A stretch of 64,000 bases of DNA from Branchiostoma floridae (lineage: Eukaryota; Chordata; Leptocardii; Amphioxiformes; Branchiostomatidae): the NCBI RefSeq assembly GCF_000003815.2, contig NC_049988.1, forward strand, positions 1,395,703 to 1,459,702, in the 5' to 3' direction. The notes under the pieces were generated by a model that was not told the origin of the DNA, did no database searches, and saw only the letters and a program-made list of their open reading frames with translations. The translations under genes were made by a program, and so were the position numbers. Position 1 is the stretch's first letter. Each line of letters opens with the position of its first letter. Positions 1 through 11,202 of the stretch are shown in pieces.

Positions 1-769
1 CAAGGTTTTTTTTTTATTTTCTTCAAAGGGCTCATTGGATGGTTATTTATAATTTTCATCATCCTGTTCAGCAACCAAAAAAATCACCAACCAATGAATG
101 CTGGTGAATACATAACCTCCATGTCCAAGGCTGAGGTAATAAATCTCCATGCTAAGATGCCTTGGCAGAGGCAATAATCCTCTTATCCCACAGCTTGGCA
201 GCAGAACTACCCGAAGTAGAAAGACCACAGCCATGTACAAACCATGACAGATGTACAGCCAAGCTTGATTGCCTTTCTCAAACCATTAAATTTTGATAAG
301 GGCAGTTACCGTTAATCGTACGGCTTCAACTGGGAATTCACATCTATTTGACTGTAGGCATGATGTATGGTGCCTGCTGTTCTGTATTGCTTCAATCTGT
401 ATCTACCCCATTATTTGGTACATTAATGTAAACACAGCAATGGAGCCATCCTCTGTGAAGCAAGAACCATAGAAATATTACCTCAACTATACTGCCTACT
501 TCAATCATTGCTTCATGGTAACATGTTGACATAGATTATTGGCTGTGAAGTGCCATTTGGAAAGGCAACATGACAGAGATAAGACTGCCTGATGGCCATT
601 AGACACGCATGGCTCCAAACCTTCACAGAAAGCTCCAACTCAGCATCCAGCATCAGCAGGCAATGACTGTATCAGACAAGGTAGATTGGACAATACACCA
701 CCATTTGCCTACATAAATCTGAGACAGTCAGAACACAATTCAGCCAATTTTCAGGCATCCACAGATAGA
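1..769. other. no gene recognised
   Basis: AT-rich sequence without a convincing exon. The left terminal inverted repeat of the transposon should lie here or in the gap, but I found no match to the sequence right of 5862. Confidence 0.5.
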
Positions 770-869
770 NNNNNNNNNNNNNNNNNNNNNNNNNNNNNNN
801 NNNNNNNNNNNNNNNNNNNNNNNNNNNNNNNNNNNNNNNNNNNNNNNNNNNNNNNNNNNNNNNNNNNNN
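770..869. other. assembly gap (100 N)
   Basis: Run of undetermined bases just upstream of the first visible transposase exon. It may hide the zinc-binding part of the THAP domain and/or the left end of the element. Confidence 1.
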
Positions 870-1070
870 ATGGACGTATACATATATAGTATACCAGAAG
901 TATAACGTACATCACTTAACTGATTGACGAAGACATCTACAAATGTTTTAAAATGTCTTTAAACTCATCTACATCTACATGGGAATACCCCCAGATGGCC
1001 CCTACTGGAGCATATTGTGAATTAAATCATGTTTATAATACTGACAAGTTCTTTGCTTCTTGCATTGCAG

Positions 1071-2519
1071 GGAACCCTTCTAAAGACCCTGCAGATCCAG
1101 ATTACGTCCCAAGCTTGTTTAACCTCCCAACCTCAGCAAGTTGCAATCGTTCAAGAAACCCAGTTGCCAAGAAAGATCGGTAGGTAACATTGGGGTTTTC
1201 AATGTTTCTTTATTGAAATTTGATTTACTGCTCATACTGTTCATGCAGGCAGGCTGTTCATGCCTGTGTGAAACATTGCTATACTCTACCTCCTTGCCTG
1301 AGAAGATGACCATGAAAGTTTTACCAAGGATTCAGTTAAATCTCACAAAGATCCTGTAAGTTACTCATGTTAGAGTTTACACCTAGTCAAATGTTTTATA
1401 TTTCATAACATTCACAGCAGTAATCACTAAATGCTATGCTAACAGAATGTATGTAGGAAACAAAGCATGCAACTTTGATTTACAACTTACAACATGCTTC
1501 ATTGTTTGCAGGTATATGCGTGCAGCAAAAAGGCTGCGGGTGTCATCAGAGAATGAAGCCCCACCTACATCACTAAATGGTAAGGGCATTACAGAGGGAA
1601 TAAGAAAAGTGTCTAATGGATACAATCAGTAATCCTAAACATATAAATTCTTGATCAACAGTTTAATCTTTCATTCTTGCTCAACAAGTAAATCTATCAC
1701 TTGTCACTTATTCAACATGAATCACATACCATACACACAAGACTACTTGCTACAAAGTTTATCCGCTTGGTTTTCGGAGTGGGGATATAGATGTGAATCA
1801 AGTAGAGAAGCATGCAACCTGCATGAGTAAAATATTGAAACAACAATACATACATATGAATCAGAGTTTAGAACATTCAGTTCAGTTCAGATATATGACA
1901 CTCATAATCACATAGCACTTTCATTGAACTTCGGATTTGCTTTATTTCAGATGAAGAAATGATCGCTGACCCTCCTCCTGAAAGTGTAGAGACTCTGAGA
2001 GACCCCCTTCCTGAAAGTGTAGAGACTCTGAGAGAACAGCTCACAAAAGTACAAGAGGAGAAATGTAAGTTGGAACAGTTTTGCGAGTCCCTTCAAAGTG
2101 AAGCTGACAACCTTAGGGAAGAACGTGATCACCTTCAAGAACAAATCAAGAAATCATCAACATCAGCCTCCAATCTCACAGATGCAAAATGCAAGCTCTT
2201 CACTGGAATACCTACTGTTGCACTGTTTATGTTTGTGTTTAGACTTGTTAGTGATTTCATTGCTCCTCTAAAGTCCATGTGTCAGCAGGATCAAATACTC
2301 ATGACTCTCATGAAGTTGAGACTAGGCCTCAAAAATGCTGATCTAGCTTTGAGATTTAGTGTTTCTGCCTCTACAGTTTCAAAAGTCATAAACCGTTGTA
2401 TTCCAATCTTAGCTGTCCGACTAAAGTTCCTGATTCATTGGCCGTCCAAGGAAACCGTAAAGCGCAATCTTCCCAAAAAATTTGCCTGCATTAGTCCACA
2501 CTACAAAATCACATGTTGA
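1071..2519 (+). pseudogene. THAP-domain transposase of a DNA transposon (5' part only)
   Basis: Three spliced exons are visible: 1071-1179, 1512-1579 and 1951-2519, each flanked by AG/GT sites that keep one frame (joins read KDR-YMRAAKR and LN-DEEM). Exon 1 encodes GNPSKDPADPDYVPSLF, the conserved C-terminal end of a THAP zinc finger. The Cys/His-bearing N-terminal part is not found and may lie in the N gap at 770-869. Exon 3 encodes a duplicated peptide (PESVETLR twice), a coiled coil, and then FTGIPTVALFMFVFRLVSD through DLALRFSVSASTVSKVINRC, which matches the helix-turn-helix found ahead of DDE_Tnp_4-type transposase catalytic domains. The DDE catalytic domain itself is missing: the frame stops at 2519, shortly after LPKKF. 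The sequence from about 2475 belongs to the opposite-strand nuclease gene, so the transposase is truncated there. By domain content it resembles ISL2EU/PIF-Harbinger-related elements; that family name is from memory. Confidence 0.75.
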
Positions 2520-5500
2520 GACACCGGTAACCAGCATATGTGTCTGGACTTGGGTGTAATATCTGTGCCCTGTCTTTAGCTTACAATCCTTATCTAAACA
2601 GTAGTTGGCATCTGATAGACACAGATCTGCAGCAGGATAGATGTCCCTGTACTTGTATGGGCACTTGATCTCAATCACAGTTCTTCCATGGCATGAACAC
2701 TGTCTCATCCCATCAGGAGATGCACCTATATATACAACAGTAATGTTCAAATTAGTGGCAAAGTTTCTGATATTTCAAACATGAACATAATGTACTTACT
2801 TTTGATACTTGCCAAATGCTGCAAATGGCACATATTCACTTGGTACGAATACAGTGCAATTGTTAAAACAAGTACATGTATTTCATTGTTACATCAACAA
2901 AATCATAAGTCAATTAGACATTGTGTAGTTGGTACTCAATTACATGTACTATACTTCATAAGTTTGAAGTAAGAGCCAAAATTAGCTATACCTATGAAGG
3001 GAAAATCCTTGTAGAGAATGAGCCCCACTTCCTCCAATTTCACATCCTTGCAGATGCACAAGGTAGCTTCCAGGTACTGTTGCCTTGCCTTCTCCTCCTG
3101 TTTCATCCCCCATTGTATAGCTGGAACCTGAAAGTGAAATTCCCTATTTAGAATTTCTGACATAGAAAGCACAAATGAATTACATCTCTAATATGACACT
3201 ATCTCGCATTGACTGAACATTTAGACTGTCACACTTTGCAGAAATATTTAGACTCCTGGTATTGTTTAAATCCAAATAAAGATCAGAGCTACACTTGCTC
3301 TGGGATTATTATGGTACATGTTCCAATATACAGGGTAATGTTGTCTCTTTGTGTGCCTTAATTACCTACGAAAAATGGCTTCCTGCAAGTGTACACTGTA
3401 CTAGTTTTCAGATAACTCACTTGGCTCAAATCCTTGCAGTCATATTGCATGACCTTCCGTACTGCAGTGGTGGGGTTTGATGCATGAAGGACATCATGCA
3501 TGGATGTAGAAGTCACACGACCCTTGCGTTGCTGACGCCATAAAGCAGACTTGGACTGCCCCACTGTAGCTTTGTTGAGGTTTGTGATTTGCTCGGGGTT
3601 GCACCGAACATCCTCAAGGATGCTGTCTACACTAACACTAGTAACAGGGACTTTGGCTGGATGACAAGACCTGTATACCACAGGGGGAAGCGTCTCTGTG
3701 TTGACATCTGACTCATCTTCTGATGCTGTGTCTGTGTCCTCCTCCTCTTTAATGACAGCACTGGCAGTGGGACACAGCTTCCTCAGTTGTGAGAAAGCAG
3801 AAGCGGCCTCTTCTTCACTGAGTGGTGGCACATCACACTGCGGCTTCCGGCGCGCCTTCTTGATCTGGACTCCATGTTTAGGGTGCGAAAAGTCCATGTC
3901 CTCAGCCCTTTGTGGATCAACCTGAAAGAAATAATCCACAAAATGAATTATCAATAATATATGTGAGAAAAAGCATTATACAGTGGCCATGTCAGATATT
4001 ACACTTTACAAAGAGGAACATCTTAGCCTGCAGTCCAACCTTGTTGTGCTTTAGTTCGCTCCCAAAGGTCGCTACCCCATGGCATTGACGGGGTAGCCAC
4101 CGTTGGGAGTGGACTAAAGCACAACAAGGCTGGACTCCAGGCTAGGAACATCTACTATATTGCTGTAAATCTATAGTGTAGTGCTATATATTGTGAATTG
4201 GATACATGTAAATGCCACATGATTTTGTAGAAGCAAAGAAATCCATTCATTAATGTAAGTTATAACAGTCTACTTAGGCAAAAAAATTGTAGACATTGAA
4301 AAAAATTCTACTCAATTATAATGCCCAAATATGAACAGACCTTATCTTTGTAATATTTGTTCCACACGGCCTTTCTGCTGGTGCATGACGTCCGTTTTTC
4401 CTGAAGAGACCTGGAGGCCTCCACTGCGAACAGCAGTGCAGCCACATGGCTGCAGACCTCTCCCAATCTACATTGAAATATAACAAAAAATGAGTATACA
4501 TTATAGGTACTATAGTCGGGAGCAATTTTAGAGTTAATGGTAAAAGGAACGGATAAGTTGGCCAGCTTCACAGTACAATGAAAGATTTGCCTTATCTTCT
4601 CATTATGGAAGTCTCTGTGATATTTGAATATTTCTACTATATACACATTTCTTTTAGCATTATCTACATCTACATGATGATATGTGTTAGTATACTCACT
4701 CTCAGGAACTGTTGATAACTCCAAATTACCTAGAAAACGAAACACATCAACAAGTAAAACCTGCAACAAGAACATCAACAAGAAGAAATGCATTTGCAAC
4801 AGGTACAAATACAACTGGAAACCATCAAGCACAAGAACATGAACCAAGGAAAAAAATTAAGACAGTTATCTTGCCACATACAAACTGCATGGTCGCTCCT
4901 CCCTGGAAATATACGGAGGAACATTTACAGGTGAGTACTAGTTTGACTTTCAATATTTCTAAAACTGTTTCTTGCCATGGACCTCATCTGACGAGAACAC
5001 TGTTAGATAAAAATGTGACTTTTTGGATATGATGGTCAATGCAGTTATATTACCTACCCTGCCATACAAGTGCAGTGAGCTGCCATGACATAACCCTCTT
5101 TTTTGGTCAAACACACCCATGGGTTGTGAGGAGTCTCTGTTACTCTCTGTCCTGAAACACAAATGTAACAGAAAAAAAAGATAATACAGTAAATATAAAA
5201 ACGTATCTGACAGTTAAATACTAATCACGCATCTCATTCTTCATCTTCAAGAGTTCTCACTACAGGTACATGTAAGTAGAAATATTGTTCCAATGCACTC
5301 CAACACCCACCTGGCACAACCTTGGCCTTAAGGAAGCAGACCTTCACATTTTTTCCAATAGGGTGGTACCTGCACTCCCTCACATGGCCACTTATAAAGA
5401 GATTGTACGCCTCCAGGGATTTATAGGCTTTCATGGCTTCTCCGTTAAACGGACCTGGAGCCTCGATTAGGTAGGTGTAGATGCACCCATAGTCCGTATC

Positions 5501-5862
5501 TGGCCAGAGGCTCAAATCATCCTTCCAACCTGTATAACATACAAATGATAATAAACATAACGTTACGTAGCCAGAATTTCTAGAGATTAGCAACAAACAC
5601 ATTTACACGTACTCATGTTTTTGTAACCTTTATCTGACACAAAAATCTACCTTATCAAAATCTAGAAACACATGTACACATGATCCTCACCTGTCAGACT
5701 GTATGGGTCAGGTAGGCGTACACCGTCACCAGTCACCGCCGAACCAGTCACTTCCGGGTTTGAACTATCGCCGGCGTCTTCGACACTTACCATTAATTTC
5801 TCAAAATACCTGGTTCGGTCATTAGGCTCCAAAGAGCTAATGTAGCTGTTTGAAGAACTCAT
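2421..5862 (-). pseudogene. SWIM zinc finger + YqaJ-type exonuclease gene of a DNA transposon
   Basis: Seven exons join in frame on the minus strand: 5862-5691, 5529-5311, 5151-5058, 4467-4341, 3921-3421, 3127-2992 and 2725-2421. Exon 2 encodes ESMKAYKS-like AMKAYKSLEAYNLFISGHV. Exons 3-4 build a SWIM finger, AAHCTCMAG joined to LGEVCSHVAALLF (C-x-C ... C-x-H). Exon 5 ends with a region carrying LWRQQRKGRVTSTSM, the usual lead-in to the nuclease. Exons 6-7 give VPAIQWG, then IGASPDGM, then TVIEIKCPYKYRD (the D...ExK catalytic signature of the lambda-exonuclease/YqaJ fold), and YYTQVQTHMLVTG. After CDFVVWTNAGKF the family similarity ends and the frame runs into sequence complementary to the transposase gene, so the C-terminus is lost. 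Its job in the element is not known; a role in processing transposon DNA is inferred. Confidence in the family is high; whether any protein is made is unknown. Confidence 0.8.
4023..4144. mobile_element. hAT-like foldback MITE with 8-bp target duplication
   Basis: An imperfect palindrome of about 120 bp begins TTAGCCTGCAGTCCAACCTT and ends with its near reverse complement finishing CAGGCTA. It is flanked by direct repeats of GGAACATC at 4015-4022 and 4145-4152. An 8-bp duplication is typical of hAT-superfamily insertions. It lies in the intron of the nuclease gene between exons 4467-4341 and 3921-3421, so it is a nested insertion younger than its host transposon. Confidence 0.75.
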
Positions 5863-6470
5863 ATTGATTAAACGTATTAATTAAACCACATTAGGAACAG
5901 AAATATAACAGCCCGGAACGGATGACAGAAAGCCCGTACGGCGGGAAAATCAAAACAACCGGAAACACATGACGGAAGTCAAGAGGGCAAGGGTCATTTT
6001 CTCCCAAAATATTACACAAGAAAAAAAAAAAAAAGACTAAGAAGTAGTGAAAAAAATACAAAACCTGAAAAAATCCCATGGATGCGATAAAAACGTGGCT
6101 GAAAATGCGCAAATTCGCGTAAACAGTACGATCTGCTTCCGCGCCGGTATGCTAATTAGTAATCTGATCTCCTAACGCTTTTTGCCTACCAGTCAGCGCT
6201 CGTGCGTCGAATACCCCGGATGTAAACAATAACAGCGATTGCTCGTATTCCGGTAGAGGGAGGTGTTCCTTCTGTGACAAGCAGCATAGTGAGTGCAAGC
6301 AGTAAATGCAGCTGATATAATAGAAATCGAGGGAACGTTTAATATCGTCTTTATAAAATGTTGAGCACAATAATCTGTCAGAAATGATGAAAACTTTCAA
6401 ACTCTACTGTAGATGAATGTCCTTCCTGACGAAGAGGCCCATGGGAAGGATGCGTGGGTTTTGTGCGCAG
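5863..6470. other. intergenic region upstream of FAU
   Basis: Contains the presumed right end of the transposon and the proximal promoter region of FAU. No coding exon or clear terminal inverted repeat was recognised. Confidence 0.5.
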
Positions 6471-6472
6471 TC

Positions 6473-6513
6473 GTCCTCTTTTTCGGTCAGCCATTTTGGT
6501 TGCACAACGAGAC
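6473..6513 (+). promoter_or_regulatory. FAU: FAU transcription start with 5'TOP-like tract and non-coding exon 1
   Basis: A pyrimidine run CCTCTTTTTC (about 6475-6484) is followed by GGTCAGCCATTTTGG and a strong donor, GAC|GTAAGTT, at 6513. A cytosine-initiated pyrimidine tract followed by a short non-coding first exon is the usual 5' end of ribosomal protein genes (TOP mRNA, growth-dependent translation control). The exact start base is inferred. Confidence 0.55.
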
Positions 6514-7036
6514 GTAAGTTTACTCGTATAAAATCCCAAAATTTGACTTAGTTACGCAATCCACAAAATTTGTGATCATTGTAACGTGATAGTAAAAACG
6601 CTGTGGATCTCCGTAGGTGATAAAGTGGCGTCTATCGTTGTCTCTGCTTTGTGTAGCGACGTTTTTTTTAGGCTATATTTTCCACATGCCACAAGACGTA
6701 CGCTTGTCGTGTTAGGGTTGATTATGTGCACGTGATGGTATGGGCCTCGCGGAATCTAATATTTGGCCACTGAAAGTAAAGAACACGATTTGTGACACGT
6801 AGATTGTGACACATATGCGTGACACATGTTATTGAAAGCGGACTTGTGTTCTTGTGTAGTTAAAAGCTATTAAGTGGCACAGCTTTTTATGATAACGACT
6901 CGAGTTCCACTCTCCAGGTAAGGATTCAGCAAGAACCAAGTCTTGACACCAGAATTTTGGGGTAATATCAACGAAATGATAGACTCGAACGTTAGAGAAC
7001 TGTGTTGTGACTGTTGATGTGTTCCACAGAGTAAAG

Positions 7037-8585
7037 ATGCAGCTCTTCGTCCGTGCCCAAGAACTCCACGCCCTCGAGGTGTCTGGAAATGAAACCGTAC
7101 AGGAAATCAAGGTAAGACCATATGAAAGTTTGAAACTCAATTTCGTGGTGACATACTCAGGAAACTCCAGACCAGAATGGGGAAAACATTATGTATGTCC
7201 CATAAACATTTTTAGGGTTGGACAAGTTTTCTAAAATTCACTTGTCCTATCGGGCAAGCACATAGAAAATACACTTGCTCAAACCAATTTTTCACTTGGC
7301 CAAAATTCAAATGTCACTTTTATATAAAAAGGTTTTAATGCATTTTCACTTCCAGCAATGGAATTCTCAATATTGCCTCTATCTTTTATGATGACCATTG
7401 CTTGATGTCCTGCCTGTAAAAAGTAACTGGTATATCAAAATCTCCCGCAAAAATTTTAATTGCCCGATTGGGCAAGTGGGGTTGGTCATGCACTTGCCCG
7501 ATCACCACTTTCACTTGCCCGGGACAATAGGGCTAGTGGACTTGTTCAACCCTGATTTTTATCTTCACGCATGTTAGATATGTACATCATATGAATGTTA
7601 CTTTTCATGTGATATATCTTCAACTATATTTATGTAAATGAACTTCACCATTTCCCTGCCCAGACCAAGGTGAATGAGCTGGAGGGCCTGCCTGTGGATG
7701 ACCTGGTGCTGACCCACAGTGGAGCTCCCCTGGAGGACTCCCAGGTCCTGACCAGCTGTGGCATCAGGGACCTGTCCAGCCTGCTGCTGGAAGTACGACT
7801 TAGGGGAGGTGCTGCATCGTTTTTGTTTCATCTCTATAACTTATAAGCCTACCAGTATAACCACTCTTAAAGATGCCAGCTTACTAGGCCTGTTGAAACT
7901 GCTGGTATATCATATTGAACTTGAAGTAAAGGTCACTACAGATTTGTTTCCTAGTCCACTATAAGGAATATAGTTGTTTTTGTCAGTTGTCTTTGTCTTT
8001 TTCCTGTCTCAGACAATTATGTGTCAACCATAGCTGCTTATACCAGCTCTTCTAAAGAACCTATTTCTTCTCCCGTCCACAGGTAAGGTTCACGGCTCCC
8101 TGGCACGTGCAGGCAAGGTCAAGGGTCAGACACCTAAGGTAAAGCCTTCAGATGGAACTTTTCACTGCCTAACAGCAAATCATGGCTTTGTATATAAGAC
8201 CTGAATATAAAATGAAAAATTGCTTTTCGTTACCATTTCTTACTTTTCATAATTGACTTAAAGTTACAGCCTTAGGCCTATGTTTTGGACTGCTTAAAAA
8301 ATTGTCCAAATTAACCATGTGAATCTTATCTGCAGTCAATCCTTAATGCTATGATGTATTGATATTTGTATGAAACTATAGACTGTGATAGCAGTAAGCA
8401 GCCTTGATAAGATTTGTAGTTGCTTTTAGTGCACTTAATGGACATATTTCTTGTTACAGGTCGACAAGGCAGAAAAGAAGAAGAAGAAGACTGGTCGTGC
8501 CAAGAGGCGTATCCAGTACAACCGGCGCTTCGTCAATGTGATGCCCACATTTGGCAGGAAGAAGGGACCCAACTCCAACTCCTAA
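7037..8585 (+). CDS. FAU: FAU: ubiquitin-like FUBI fused to ribosomal protein eS30
   Basis: Coding exons are 7037-7111, 7664-7808, 8083-8138 and 8460-8585 (stop TAA), with matching phases; a non-coding first exon ends at 6513 and the exon with the ATG begins at 7030. The protein starts [17 protein letters not shown], a ubiquitin-like fold, and reaches the cleavage junction [18 protein letters not shown]. The rest is eS30, with the basic run [14 protein letters not shown] and the conserved end [22 protein letters not shown] is removed after the di-glycine and eS30 joins the 40S subunit. Total length, about 133 aa, matches the family. The junction here is LRGG as in ubiquitin, whereas human FUBI ends in LGG without the preceding Arg (from memory). 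The donor after exon 3 (GAG|GTGCTG) is weak, but the next exon fits exactly. The first coding intron carries a MITE (7214-7553). Confidence 0.95.
7214..7553 (+). mobile_element. MITE family 'GGTTGGACAAG', copy 1 (FAU intron)
   Basis: Element of about 340 bp with terminal inverted repeats: left AGGGTTGGACAAGTTTTC, right end reading CTTGTTCAACCCT. The interior carries several short motifs of the type CACTTGCCCGAT/ATCGGGCAAG. Two further copies in this window (28209-28585 and 40346-40636) share the ends and interior. No clear target duplication. Confidence 0.7.
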
Positions 8586-8724
8586 ACTTTTACTGTGTTG
8601 TAAACAACTTGTGGATCGTACATGGACAACTGTATGCCAGTTCTTTGCATTGTCACCTTTGAACATGATTTGGCAGTCAAGACTAACTGGCAGATAGCTG
8701 ACATGTATATTGTCCATATTGATA

Positions 8725-8730
8725 AATAAA
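8725..8730 (+). terminator. FAU: FAU polyadenylation signal
   Basis: AATAAA 140 bp after the FAU stop codon, giving a short 3' UTR as expected for a ribosomal protein gene. Confidence 0.75.
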
Positions 8731-8750
8731 CTACTTCCAATGTGACTTGA

Positions 8751-11202
8751 CCTGTGTTTTTATTACTGTATAGTTTTCTTTTTAAATCCTAGAACAATAG
8801 GGGTATGTTTTTAAGTTGTATGTACATTGTTCACCTACATACACCTTTCTACATATAATACTGTTTACTATGAAACATCCATTTAATATATCCAATACTT
8901 GCGATTGTAGGCTTGAAGTCTTCTTCAGGAATATCTTATGATGAAACATCACCTACCTGGCAAAGTACATGTATAATGTTATGGTTAATAAGTCTTGCTC
9001 AGGAATGTCCATAACAACTATGTTGCTGAAATTCCAGCTTTTTCATAAACATAATTTTTAAAAAACAATTTGTGGCCCTAAAATGTGGTGTTGAAGGAGC
9101 TATAGTGCTTACTTGTTTTCACTAATTCTCATATCATGAAAAAGTGGCTTTCAACATATATTGTCTGTTGGTTCATATACAAGTAGCTGTTGCTTCCACT
9201 GCAGATCAACTTGCTACTTATACAGACGTGAATACCTTAAAGTTTGTGAAGACTAGAAAACTTTATTCAAATATAGTACGTTTCTCCATTTGGTTTGCCA
9301 AAATATGGCAGCAAAAGATGCAGCATCATAATATATTTTCCCCCTACAATACCACCTAGTACCTCTATAGGAATAAATACATGACAAAATATAGTCCATC
9401 TGCCCCTACTTAAATATTTTGCATCTACATAATATATCTGTGGAAGAAATATATATTTTGAAATATTTCTGCGTATCCCTGTACAATTTATATAGGATTT
9501 AACATGCATAGATACCTGGCTGTCCTCATTTCATCTAGTCACTCTACACTAAACACAAAATGGTCCCTTTGAATTTCAAGAGCCAAATGTTGGAAGTCTT
9601 ACATGTGAGTGGACATTTGAAAAGAGGAAGTTTCACTCTATTAACAATTCTTCTGGCATAATACACATTTTCAACAATGAAAACATACCAGATGTTCTGA
9701 ATTTTGGTGGTCTTTGCAAATTTGAAGCTACCAGTGTTGCTTCAAACATTTTTACCATGTTGTTAATGAACAAAATATGCTGCTTGTGTAATGGAAAGTT
9801 TGTGTTTCTTGACAAGCAACATACAATAGCCTGGGATATTCCATTGTACCTCTCATGACGAAACCTTGGACCAATGTACCCAGAGGTGAAATAAGTTTGA
9901 GAGGCCTGATCAATACTGAATACTAGAGCATGACTAAACAAGTGAACAGTATGGATGCCACAGATCTTGTTACATGTACTGGGTTCAGCAACACAACTAT
10001 GCTAGCAGCAAATTTACTATGACGACTAGCCTTGACTAGGATTGTTACATGGAAAAATAGCTGTCTCTTTTTTCCAAGGTGGAATGGTTTTAAAAGTATT
10101 ACACAGGAACGGCACATTGGCTTAGATGCATCTTTTCCATATACATGTATATTCTTCAATAAGCCTCATTTGCTTAGCCTGGGTACCATCCGCAGATAGT
10201 AGTTCGCTCCTATGTTCGCTTCTGCTATCTGTCTGGAGACAGCACATTCAAACTCTTTGGTGGTTACGTCAATGACATCAGTTAATGAGCGAAGTAAGGA
10301 ATTGGTCCTAGAGCGCTCGTTCGATGACAACAGGCCCTCGCGCAAGCGGACGGAGGGCTTGTCCGGTGTTGGAACGTCTGTTCGAACGATCGCTTGGACA
10401 CATTGCGTAATTCTCTCATGTGTAGGGACCAATCAGCGCCTGCGTCCAACATTTGGACGATTCCAGACGTTAAGATGGCCCGCGTTCCCAGACGAAAACA
10501 CAGAGAAGCGACTGTATGTAGTGTACAATGTATGTCAGAGCTAGAAGCGACTGTATATAATGAACGTCAGAGCGAACTACTTTCCGGATGGTACCCAGGC
10601 TACCATTTGCTGGGATATGGAAGAAAATATCTAACATTGTATCTGTACAAGGATGTGGCTTTACACATACATGTAGGGCACTGCTAGCTTGTTGGAAGAC
10701 CATGTGCCCCCTTTACGTCTATCTGCTAGACAAGCTGCAACAACATATATTGAAAAGGAAAGCTAAGTGGAATCACAACAACATGTAATCTCCAAAAGCA
10801 GAACAAAATTTGCAACTGTCCCAAATAAATATCCCCTACCAGATAGATCACATCCAGTTTCAGTATGTACAAAGTTGCTTTAGAGCTTTGTTCACTCTGA
10901 TATGAAATGACAGCTGGGGTACCTAACAATAACGTTGTTACAAGGTAATTTGGATGCTGTCCAGTATATTGACAAAGCATGTTGTGCACAAATAGTGGTT
11001 GCCACAAAGAAATGTTTAAAAAAAAAACACTTATGCTTGATATCAATAGCTCAGCTCTGACAGCCCTACATTTGGGGCTTTTCCAAAGCAATTTTAAGAT
11101 TCCAGCACAAATAATAGGTGCTTTATGTGTTGTGGAATGATGATGGTATGAAAATGTCTGCATGGCATTTTGTTTGACCACAACCTCTGCCTGTAGTGTA
11201 CG
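8751..11202. other. intergenic region, FAU to Rab15-like gene
   Basis: Tail-to-tail spacer of about 2.4 kb. Apart from the MITE at 10175-10603 I see no exon, RNA gene or strong regulatory motif. Confidence 0.6.
10175..10603. mobile_element. hAT-like MITE with 8-bp target duplication
   Basis: About 430 bp. Left end TAGCCTGGGTACCATCCG, right end CGGATGGTACCCAGGCTAC, i.e. inverted repeats that extend into GTTCGCTC / GAGCGAAC. CATTTGCT occurs on both sides (10167-10174 and 10604-10611), an 8-bp duplication as for hAT elements. Near the right end a motif of the type GAAGCGACTGTAT recurs twice. No coding capacity. Confidence 0.75.

Noticed and set aside
1071-2519. Transposase as a domesticated host THAP gene
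   Set aside because: Neighbouring nuclease gene of transposon type, loss of the catalytic domain and a shared truncation point favour a dead transposon.
1-6100. Terminal inverted repeats of the THAP/YqaJ transposon
   Set aside because: I compared the sequence before 950 with that after 5862 and found no convincing pair; the left end may be in the N gap.
8139-8459. Possible box C/D snoRNA in the last FAU intron (TATGATGT near 8350)
   Set aside because: Ribosomal protein introns often host snoRNAs, but I found no matching D box with terminal stem.
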